Shown here in pieces: positions 16,335 through 23,447 of a stretch of 64,000 nt of DNA. Below the pieces are notes generated by a model. The model was not told the DNA's origin, did no database searches, and was given only the letters and a program-made list of their open reading frames with translations. The stretch covers positions 728,351 through 792,350 of the forward strand of contig NZ_JABBXA010000002.1 in NCBI RefSeq assembly GCF_014161445.1, in the 5' to 3' direction. The position numbers were made by a program, and so were the translations under genes. Source of the stretch: Microbispora sp. H13382 (GTDB taxonomy: Bacteria; Actinomycetota; Actinomycetes; Streptosporangiales; Streptosporangiaceae). Every line of letters starts with the position of its first letter. Positions within the stretch are counted from its first letter, which is position 1.

Positions 16335-19031
16335 TCAGGCGCCCAGGAGGATGTCGAGGAGGCGGATCGCCCCGGCCTTGTCGAGGGGTTCGTTGCCGTT
16401 GCCGCACTTGGGCGACTGGATGCAGGACGGGCAGCCGCGCTCGCATTCGCACGAGGCGATCGCCTCCCGCGTCGCCGTGAGCCAGTCCGGCGCCCGGCTG
16501 TACCCGCGCTCGGCGAAGCCCGCGCCGCCGTCGTGGCCGTCGTAGACGAAGACCGTGAGCAGGCCCGTGTCGGGGTGGAGTTCGGTGGACACGCCCCCGA
16601 TGTCCCAGCGGTCGCAGGTCGCGAACAGCGGCAGCAGGCCGATCGAGGCGTGTTCGGCCGCGTGGGCGGCCCCGCCGAGATCCACCGCGTCCCCCGGCTG
16701 CGCCAGGCAGGCGAGGGCGGGGGCGGGCAGGGTCCACCACACCGCGCGCGTGCACAGCGTGCGCGGCGGCAGGTCGAGCGGCTCCTCGCCGACGACCTCG
16801 CCGGTCTGGGTGCGCCGTTTGAGGTAAGAGACGACCTGGCGGGTGACCTCCACCGAGCCGAAGTGGAGGGTGCCGGGCCCGAAGGGCCGCGAACGCAGCG
16901 ACTCCATCACCCGGATGTCGGTGACGTCCCGCGCGAAGGTCGCGTAGTCCGGTTCGGCGGCCGCGACCAGGGCGACCCCCGCGTCCAGATCGAGCACGTC
17001 GACCACGAACGTCTCGCTCTGGTGCAGGTAGACGGCTCCCGGATGGACCATGGTGTGCGCCGACGGCTCGTCGACCGTGCCCAGCAGGCGGCCGGTCGAC
17101 GCCTCGACGACCTGGACGGGCGCGCCGCCCGATCCGCGGATGTCCGCCAGGTCGGCCGCGTGGTCGCGGCTCGTCCAGAACCACCCGGTGGGCCGCCTGC
17201 GCAGTAGTCCGCGGCTCACGAGGTCGTCGAGCGCGTCCCGCGCCGCCGGGCCGAAGATCTCCAGGTCGTCCTCGGTCAGCGGGATCTCCGCGGCGGCCGC
17301 GCACAGGTGGGGCGCCAGCACGTAGGGGTTGTCGGGATCGAGGACGATGGCCTCCACCGGCTGCCCGAACACGGCTTCCGGGTGATGGACGATGTAGGTG
17401 TCCAGCGGGTCGTCGCGGGCGATCAGCACGGCCAGCGCGTCCTGGCCCGCGCGGCCGGCCCGGCCCGCCTGCTGCCACAGTGAGGCGCGGGTGCCGGGCC
17501 ACCCGGCGATGAGGACCGCGTCGAGCCCCGAGACGTCGACGCCGAGTTCGAGCGCGCTGGTGGTGGCCAGGCAGGTCAGCTCGCCCGACCGGAGGGCCTT
17601 TTCGAGCACCCGCCGGTCGTCGGCCAGGTAGCCGGCCCGGTAAGCCGCCACCCGATCCGCCAGCCGGTTTCTCTCACGACCGGTCCGGCCTCCCACGCCG
17701 GCCGCGGCCGCGTCCGCGCTTCCGGCGGCTTCCGCGGGAGACGGCCCGCGCGCTCCGTCGAGACCTCCGCCGAAAGGCTCACCGAGAGCTCCGCCGGACG
17801 GAACACCATGGGCGCCGCCGGAAGGTTCACCGAAACCTCCGCCGGAAAGTTCACCGGGACCTCCGCCGGAAGGCTCGCCGAGCGCCTCGCCGGACAGCTC
17901 ACCGAGGGCTCCACTGGAGGTCTTTCCGAGGATCCCTCCGGCAGCCGCTCCGTGAGGCCCGTCGCCGTTCGGGCCGCTCATCTCGTCCGGCAGGTCCCCG
18001 GCGTCCTCGCCGTACGGCGCGGGCCCCGCGTCGAGGAGGGCCTCGACCTCCTCCAGCGTGCGGCGGGCGGTGAGGGCCACGGTCTCCGCGGCCCGGCGGG
18101 AGCGGACGAACGCGAGAGTGCGCACATCCTCGATCACGAGGTCCGCCAGAAGGTCGGCCGCCTCCGCCGTGGCGGTGCGGCGGACCGGGGCCCCGCTCTC
18201 CCCGCGTAAATCGGTCAGAGGCGGCTCCCACAGCGCGAAGGTGGTCGAACCCCTGGGAGAGGCGTCCGCGGTCACCTCGGCCATCTCAAGGCCGGTCAGG
18301 CGCATTCCCGCGGCTGCGGGGTCGCTGGCGGTGGCCGACGCCAGCAGGAACACGGGGGAGGAGCCGTACCTGGCGCAGACCCGGCGCAGCCGGCGCAGGA
18401 TCTGGGCGACGTGGGAGCCGAAGACACCCCGGTAGCCGTGGCACTCGTCGACGACCACCAGCCGCAGCCGTCGCCAGAAGGACGACCACGACGAGTGGCG
18501 AGGCAGAATCGACCTGTGCAGCATGTCCGGGTTGGTCAGCACGTAGTTGGCGTTCTGGCGGATCCACCGGCGTTCCTCGTGCGGTGTGTCCCCGTCGTAC
18601 GTCGCCGCGCGCACCTGCGTCAGCCGCAGCTTCCGCAGCGCTCTGAGCTGGTCGGCGGCGAGCGCCTTGGTCGGGGTGAGGTACAGCACCGTCCCGCCGG
18701 TGAAGATCTCCGCGACGGCCGGGACCAGGTAGGCCAGCGATTTTCCGGACGCGGTCCCTGTGGCAATGATCACGTTTTGGCCACGTTTAACCAGCTCGGC
18801 GGCCTCAAGCTGGTGTTCCCACAGGCCGGTGACCCCCTGCAGACGCAGTCGCGAGACCAGCAGCTCAGGGGCCCATTCCGGCCATCTCGCCGCACTCGCC
18901 TGACGTGCTGGAACATGCTCCACATGCGTCACGCGCCCCCGGCGTGCGGGAACCGCGAGCAGACGGGTGAGAAGGTCGCCTGTTCGGGCAGAGGACGAAG
19001 AAGTCGGAGTCACTGGTTTCCAGTTTGGCAT
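16335..19031 (-). CDS. DEAD/DEAH helicase with DUF1998, MrfA/YprA-like
   Basis: The 898-residue SF2 helicase has Walker A TGTASGKS (about 91-98), DECH box (195-198), SAT motif (231-234) and motif VI QQAGRAGR. The C-terminal DUF1998 domain ends with four cysteines (CERGCPSCIQSPKC), the metal-site signature of the MrfA/Hrq1 group, which in Bacillus repairs mitomycin lesions; a DNA-repair role here is inference. The ATG at 19031 is chosen because homology begins soon after; a 63-codon longer reading exists. Residues about 350-449 are a Gly/Glu/Ser-rich repeat insert between the RecA lobes. Leu275 is a TTA codon. In synteny it equals Rv3649 and the gene beside bldG in Streptomyces. Confidence 0.9.
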   Translation of the reverse strand: MPNWKPVTPTSSSSARTGDLLTRLLAVPARRGRVTHVEHVPARQASAARWPEWAPELLVSRLRLQGVTGLWEHQLEAAELVKRGQNVIIATGTASGKSLAYLVPAVAEIFTGGTVLYLTPTKALAADQLRALRKLRLTQVRAATYDGDTPHEERRWIRQNANYVLTNPDMLHRSILPRHSSWSSFWRRLRLVVVDECHGYRGVFGSHVAQILRRLRRVCARYGSSPVFLLASATASDPAAAGMRLTGLEMAEVTADASPRGSTTFALWEPPLTDLRGESGAPVRRTATAEAADLLADLVIEDVRTLAFVRSRRAAETVALTARRTLEEVEALLDAGPAPYGEDAGDLPDEMSGPNGDGPHGAAAGGILGKTSSGALGELSGEALGEPSGGGPGELSGGGFGEPSGGAHGVPSGGALGEPFGGGLDGARGPSPAEAAGSADAAAAGVGGRTGRERNRLADRVAAYRAGYLADDRRVLEKALRSGELTCLATTSALELGVDVSGLDAVLIAGWPGTRASLWQQAGRAGRAGQDALAVLIARDDPLDTYIVHHPEAVFGQPVEAIVLDPDNPYVLAPHLCAAAAEIPLTEDDLEIFGPAARDALDDLVSRGLLRRRPTGWFWTSRDHAADLADIRGSGGAPVQVVEASTGRLLGTVDEPSAHTMVHPGAVYLHQSETFVVDVLDLDAGVALVAAAEPDYATFARDVTDIRVMESLRSRPFGPGTLHFGSVEVTRQVVSYLKRRTQTGEVVGEEPLDLPPRTLCTRAVWWTLPAPALACLAQPGDAVDLGGAAHAAEHASIGLLPLFATCDRWDIGGVSTELHPDTGLLTVFVYDGHDGGAGFAERGYSRAPDWLTATREAIASCECERGCPSCIQSPKCGNGNEPLDKAGAIRLLDILLGA
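17687..17984 (-). repeat. Gly-rich repeat insertion inside the helicase gene
   Basis: About 100 codons encode degenerate 8-9-residue units such as GALGELSGE, GPGELSGG, GFGEPSGG and GALGEPFGG. The unit is imperfect at DNA level (GGAAGGCTCGCCGAG-like on the plus strand) but stays in frame. Confidence 0.75.
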
Positions 19032-19176
19032 CTGCGGGGAGAGTCGCCCGGAGTCGTGATTTCGTATAGACACGGAGTCGTAGCGTGGTTGAATGCCGCG
19101 CATCGGGTCGTGCCTCTGGACTACCAGGATGCATGACCTGTATCGAGACCTACGCAAGTAAGGCGCTGGAGGATCT

Positions 19177-19527
19177 GTGGATCTGAAGTTGGACCACCAT
19201 TCCGAGGACAATCTCACCATCGTCGATGTCGAGGGTGAGATCGACGTCTACACCGCGCCCAGACTGCGTGAGCTGCTGATCGACCTGGTCAACAAGGGCA
19301 ACTTCCACCTGCTCGTGAACATGGAGAAGGTGGACTTCCTCGACTCGACGGGCCTTGGCGTGCTGGTCGGCGGCCTCAAGCGGGTGCGGGCGCACGACGG
19401 CTCCCTGGAGCTCGTCTGCACGCAGGAGCGCATTCTGAAGATCTTCCGGATCACCGGCTTGACGAAGGTCTTCGGGATCTACGCCTCCGTCGAGGAGGCC
19501 AAGGAAGCCCACGGCCGGGACAAGTGA
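19177..19527 (+). CDS. bldG: Anti-sigma factor antagonist BldG
   Basis: The 116-residue STAS-domain protein has the phosphorylation motif FLDSTGLGV with Ser57, the same position phosphorylated in Streptomyces BldG. Unphosphorylated antagonist sequesters partner anti-sigma factors and so releases developmental and stress sigma factors. The GTG start has CTGGAGG upstream. The neighbours (helicase on the opposite strand, anti-sigma factor downstream, then proton pyrophosphatase) match the Streptomyces bldG locus. A shared transcript with the next gene is likely (19-nt gap) and ends at the hairpin at 20043. Confidence 0.95.
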   Translation: MDLKLDHHSEDNLTIVDVEGEIDVYTAPRLRELLIDLVNKGNFHLLVNMEKVDFLDSTGLGVLVGGLKRVRAHDGSLELVCTQERILKIFRITGLTKVFGIYASVEEAKEAHGRDK

Positions 19528-19546
19528 CGGCCGGGGATTCAGCAAC

Positions 19547-19975
19547 ATGGCCACCGTCGAGCTGACGTTCAGCGCTCTGCCCGCCCACGTGCGCACTGCC
19601 CGGCTGGTCGCCACGGCCATCGCCCGGCGTACGGGAGTGGCGGAGGCGATCTTGGACGAGGTGCGGCTCGCCGTCGGAGAGGCGTGCTCGCGGGCTGTGG
19701 AGGCACACCGCCTCCACTGCCCGGGGGAGCCGGTACGCATCGAGTTACGCGATGACGCGGGGCGTTTCGAGGTGACGGTCACCGACGCCGCCCCGAGCGA
19801 GGATGTGACGCCCCAGGTGCTGGAGGCGAGCGGCAGCCTCATGCCCGAGATCGACAATCTGGGCATCGCGGTCATCGCGGGGCTGGCCGACGACGTCGAG
19901 GTGCTTCCCGGGCCGAAGGGCATGCGCATCCGCATGAGCTGGCCCGCGTCGTCCAACGGCGTCGCCGCCCTCTGA
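19547..19975 (+). CDS. Anti-sigma regulatory factor, ApgA-like (HATPase_c)
   Basis: The 142-residue GHKL-type protein corresponds in place and length to the anti-sigma partner co-transcribed with bldG in Streptomyces. The N-box reads VGEACSRAVEAH: Glu is kept, but the Mg-coordinating Asn of typical kinases (EAxxNAV) is Arg, and the G-boxes are weak, so kinase activity is doubtful and simple binding to BldG is plausible. Leu67 is a TTA codon, which would make its level depend on the rare leucyl-tRNA. Confidence 0.85.
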   Translation: MATVELTFSALPAHVRTARLVATAIARRTGVAEAILDEVRLAVGEACSRAVEAHRLHCPGEPVRIELRDDAGRFEVTVTDAAPSEDVTPQVLEASGSLMPEIDNLGIAVIAGLADDVEVLPGPKGMRIRMSWPASSNGVAAL

Positions 19976-20042
19976 CCGCCGGGACCTCCGGCGGACCTCC
20001 GGGGCCCCCGCGGGCCTTCGGAGACCTCGAAGACCTTCGAAC

Positions 20043-20080
20043 AGATCGAGTGTCGCCCCCGGCGTGACACTCGATCTTTT
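20043..20080 (+). terminator. Intrinsic terminator of the bldG operon
   Basis: Perfect 12-bp stem AGATCGAGTGTC/GACACTCGATCT (20043-20054 with 20066-20077), 11-nt loop, followed by TTT. Confidence 0.92.
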
Positions 20081-20414
20081 GCTATGTCCATCCGCATATC
20101 GGATGACCGAAACCTGCTATCGGGGAGTACCGTAACTCGGGCGACCCCTGTCGCCGCACTCCTGACTCCGCTGGTCAAAGCACCTTGATAGCGGTGCAAA
20201 TGTTCGTCCATTACCGGGCGCCGCCTCGATTGCGGGGCACGAGGGCCTTCATATCCGCGGCATCGCTGCGTAGACTCCCGGCACCGGCCAAGGTATTGCG
20301 GATGCAACCGGAAGCGGCACTTGCCAACCGCCCGGAAGTGCGCCGCACGGCCAGTGGGTTCGTTCAGCGCCGCCCGGGCAGGAGGACCGAAACCCGTCTG
20401 GCCGAGGAGGACGG
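20081..20414 (+). other. Intergenic region upstream of hppA
   Basis: 334 nt without a supportable gene. It is AT-richer than its surroundings and presumably holds the hppA promoter: TAGACT at 20271-20276 is a possible -10 element and TTGATA at 20185-20190 a possible -35 element of another start, neither paired convincingly. The end holds the Shine-Dalgarno GAGGAGG before ATG 20415. Confidence 0.4.
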
Positions 20415-22754
20415 ATGTCTGCCTATTACGCCGCTGCCGCTGACGAAGGCGCAGCGGTAGCTCTGAACGGTTCCCATCTCACCCTTGTCATAGTCGTCGC
20501 CGTCGTGGCGCTGCTCGCTCTGGCCGTCGCGGGCGGACTGGTGCGGGAGGTGCTCGCCGCGGGGCAGGGCACCGAGCGAATGCAGAACATCGCGAGGGCC
20601 GTGCAACAGGGCGCCGCCGCCTATCTCGCGCGGCAGTTCCGGACGCTCGCGATATTCGTCGTCATCATTCCGTTCCTGCTGCTGCTTCTTCCGGCCGGCT
20701 CGACCGGCGAGAGAATCGGCAGGTCGGTCTTCTTCGTCGTCGGGGCGGTGTTCTCCGCGCTGACGGGTTTCATCGGCATGTGGCTCGCCGTACGCGGGAA
20801 CGTCCGCGTCGCGTCCGCCGCCCGTGAGTCGGGCGAGAAGACCGCGATGCGCATCGCGTTCCGCACGGGCGGCGTCGCCGGCATGTTCACAGTCGGCCTC
20901 GGCCTGCTGGGCGCCGCGATCGTCGTGCTCGTCTACAAGGGCGACGCGCCGAACGTCCTCGAGGGGTTCGGCTTCGGCGCGGCGCTGCTCGCGATGTTCA
21001 TGCGTGTCGGCGGCGGCATCTTCACCAAGGCCGCCGACGTCGGCGCCGACCTGGTGGGCAAGGTCGAGCAGGGCATTCCCGAGGACGACCCGCGCAACGC
21101 CGCCACCATCGCCGACAACGTGGGCGACAACGTGGGCGACTGCGCCGGCATGGCGGCCGACCTGTTCGAGTCGTACGCCGTCACCCTGGTCGCGAGCCTG
21201 ATCCTGGGCAAGGCCGCCTTCGGCACCGAGGGCCTGGTCTTCCCGCTGATCGTCCCGATGATCGGTGTGATCACCGCGGTCATCGGCATCTTCACCACCG
21301 CGCCTCGCGGGCGGGACCGTTCCGGCATGGCCGCCATCAACCGCGGCTTCTTCATCTCCGCCGCCATCTCCGCCGTGCTGGTGGCCGTCGCGGCGTTCGC
21401 GTACCTCCCGTCGAGCTTCGCCCAGCTGTCCGGCGCGTCCGCGGACGTCGCCGCGCTGACCGCCGACCCGCGCCTGATCGCCATCGGCGCGGTGCTCGTC
21501 GGACTGGTCCTGGCCAGCGCCATCCAGATTCTCACCGGCTATTTCACCGAGACCAACCGGCGCCCGGTCCGGGAGATCGGCGAGAGTTCGCTCACCGGTC
21601 CCGCCACCGTCATCCTGTCCGGCATCTCGGTCGGCCTGGAGTCCGCGGTCTACTCGGCGCTGCTGATCGGCGGCGCGGTCTACGGCGCCTTCCTGCTCGG
21701 CTTCGGCAACGTGACCGTGGCGCTGTTCGCCGTGGCCCTCGCCGGCACCGGCCTGCTGACCACGGTCGGCGTGATCGTGTCGATGGACACCTTCGGCCCG
21801 GTCTCCGACAACGCCCAGGGCATCGCCGAGATGTCGGGCGACGTCGAGGGCGAGGGTGCCCGCGTGCTCACCTCCCTGGACGCGGTCGGCAACACCACCA
21901 AGGCCATCACCAAGGGCATCGCGATCGCGACCGCCGTGCTCGCGGCGACCGCGCTGTTCGGCTCGTTCCGCACCGCGGTCGAGAGCGAGCTAGCCAAGGC
22001 CTCACAGGGCGTGAAGGACGCCCTCGGGTCGTTCGCGAACTTCAGCCTGTCGGTGGACGCCCCGAACGCGCTGGTCGGCCTCATCATCGGCGCGGCCGTG
22101 GTGTTCCTCTTCTCCGGCCTCGCGATCAGCGCGGTCGGCCGCGCGGCGGGCCGGGTCGTGTACGAGGTGCGCGAGCAGTTCCGCACCAAGCCGGGGATCA
22201 TGGACGGCAGCGAGGTGCCGGACTACGGCCGCGTGGTCGACATCTGCACCCGCGACTCGCTGCGCGAGCTCGCGACCCCCGGCCTGCTCGCCGTGCTGAC
22301 CCCGATCGCGGTCGGCTTCGCGCTCGGATACGCGCCGCTCGGCGCCTACCTGGCCGGCGCCATCGCGGCGGGAACGCTGATGGCGGTGTTCCTCGCCAAC
22401 TCCGGTGGCGCCTGGGACAACGCCAAGAAGCTCGTCGAGGACGGCCACCACGGCGGCAAGGGGTCGGACGCGCACGCCGCCACCGTGATCGGCGACACCG
22501 TCGGCGACCCGTTCAAGGACACCGCCGGCCCGGCCATCAACCCGCTGATCAAGGTGATGAACCTGGTCGCGCTGCTGATCGCCCCGGCCGTCGTCGCGTA
22601 CGCCGACAACGTCGCGGTCCGCGTCACCGCGACGGTCGTCGCCGTGGCGGTCGTCGTCGGCGCCGTGGTCGTCTCCAAGCGCCGCGCCTCGGGCATCGCC
22701 CCGACCGGCGAGGCCGACCAGGCCTCCCGCGCCACGGAGCCCGTCGCCCACTGA
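20415..22754 (+). CDS. hppA: K+-independent proton-translocating pyrophosphatase
   Basis: The 779-residue membrane protein (about 16 helices) couples pyrophosphate hydrolysis to proton export. The substrate-site motif is DVGADLVGK (208-216) followed by DNVGDNVGD, with a second acidic cluster DTVGDPFKDT near the C-terminus. The residue deciding potassium dependence is Lys496 in GNTTKA, the K+-independent type. It sits after the bldG operon terminator with its own strong Shine-Dalgarno (GAGGAGG), as in Streptomyces. Confidence 0.97.
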   Translation: MSAYYAAAADEGAAVALNGSHLTLVIVVAVVALLALAVAGGLVREVLAAGQGTERMQNIARAVQQGAAAYLARQFRTLAIFVVIIPFLLLLLPAGSTGERIGRSVFFVVGAVFSALTGFIGMWLAVRGNVRVASAARESGEKTAMRIAFRTGGVAGMFTVGLGLLGAAIVVLVYKGDAPNVLEGFGFGAALLAMFMRVGGGIFTKAADVGADLVGKVEQGIPEDDPRNAATIADNVGDNVGDCAGMAADLFESYAVTLVASLILGKAAFGTEGLVFPLIVPMIGVITAVIGIFTTAPRGRDRSGMAAINRGFFISAAISAVLVAVAAFAYLPSSFAQLSGASADVAALTADPRLIAIGAVLVGLVLASAIQILTGYFTETNRRPVREIGESSLTGPATVILSGISVGLESAVYSALLIGGAVYGAFLLGFGNVTVALFAVALAGTGLLTTVGVIVSMDTFGPVSDNAQGIAEMSGDVEGEGARVLTSLDAVGNTTKAITKGIAIATAVLAATALFGSFRTAVESELAKASQGVKDALGSFANFSLSVDAPNALVGLIIGAAVVFLFSGLAISAVGRAAGRVVYEVREQFRTKPGIMDGSEVPDYGRVVDICTRDSLRELATPGLLAVLTPIAVGFALGYAPLGAYLAGAIAAGTLMAVFLANSGGAWDNAKKLVEDGHHGGKGSDAHAATVIGDTVGDPFKDTAGPAINPLIKVMNLVALLIAPAVVAYADNVAVRVTATVVAVAVVVGAVVVSKRRASGIAPTGEADQASRATEPVAH

Positions 22755-22774
22755 CGCGGCACCCACGCGGCCCG

Positions 22775-22805
22775 AAGGTCCCCTGCTCCTGGAGCGGGGG
22801 ACCTT
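22775..22805 (+). terminator. Terminator hairpin of hppA
   Basis: A 15-nt arm AAGGTCCCCTGCTCC (22775-22789) pairs with 22791-22805 with one G-U wobble, 20 nt after the hppA stop; no T-run. Confidence 0.85.
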
Positions 22806-22810
22806 CTCCA

Positions 22811-22816
22811 TACACT
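22811..22816 (+). promoter_or_regulatory. Candidate -10 element of the microprotein-sixA transcript
   Basis: TACACT lies 8 nt before the ATG at 22825, and no Shine-Dalgarno intervenes, so the transcript may begin at or very near the start codon. No good -35 is seen. Confidence 0.45.
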
Positions 22817-22824
22817 GAGCACTT

Positions 22825-22926
22825 ATGGACAAGCCGAACGGGGGCAGGACGCTGGCGCTGATCCTGCTGACCATGACGGCGATGATCGCCGTGATCGTGG
22901 GCCTCGCCATCTGGGCCATGCCATGA
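22825..22926 (+). CDS. 33-residue single-pass membrane microprotein
   Basis: The frame encodes a charged N-terminus (MDKPNGGR) and one continuous hydrophobic helix (about residues 9-31) ending WAMP. Its stop overlaps the sixA ATG in an ATGA junction, so translation of sixA is probably coupled to it. It starts just after the hppA terminator. I do not recognise a family; proteins this small are usually unannotated. Evidence for coding is the coupling, the clean membrane helix and the G/C-biased third positions; it could also act mainly as a leader peptide. Confidence 0.65.
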   Translation: MDKPNGGRTLALILLTMTAMIAVIVGLAIWAMP

Positions 22927-23396
22927 GCGTCCGGACGCTCGTCGTGGTCAGGCACGCCGCGGCCGGCCACGCGCCCGGGCTTCCGGACAGCGAACGTCCG
23001 CTGACCTCCGGCGGCGAGCGGGACGCCCGGGCGATCGGGGAGGAGATCAGGCGGCTCGGCCCTGTGCTCTCCCCCGGGCTCGTCCTGTGCTCGCCCTCGG
23101 TGCGTACCCGCAGGACCGCGGAGTTGCTCGGCCTCGACGTCCCCGTCGAGATCGAACGCGACATCTACGAGGCGTACCCGGACGACCTGCTCGGCGTGCT
23201 GCGCCGTACGGACGGCGAGACCGCGTCGGTCGTGCTCGTCGGCCACAACCCGGGCGTGTACGAGCTCGTCGCCGCCCTGACGGACGTCAGGCTCGACGGC
23301 TTCCCGCCCGGCGCGTACGCGGTGATCGAGCTGGATGTGTCGTGGGAGGACGCCGCTCCCGGCACCGGACGCCTGGTGCGGACGAGCCGCCCCTGA
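22923..23396 (+). CDS. sixA: SixA-type histidine phosphatase
   Basis: The 157-residue protein belongs to the histidine phosphatase (RHG) superfamily: catalytic Arg10-His11 in VVVRHAAAG, the second Arg in SPSVRTRRTAE and the second His in LVGHNPG. In E. coli SixA removes phosphate from phosphohistidine of a phosphorelay/PTS protein; the substrate here is unknown. It has no separate Shine-Dalgarno and appears coupled to the upstream microprotein. Confidence 0.88.
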   Translation: MSVRTLVVVRHAAAGHAPGLPDSERPLTSGGERDARAIGEEIRRLGPVLSPGLVLCSPSVRTRRTAELLGLDVPVEIERDIYEAYPDDLLGVLRRTDGETASVVLVGHNPGVYELVAALTDVRLDGFPPGAYAVIELDVSWEDAAPGTGRLVRTSRP

Positions 23397-23447
23397 TAGC
23401 GCCCGGGGAATCCGGGTAGGAAGAACCGCCTGCCGCTCAGGAACGTC

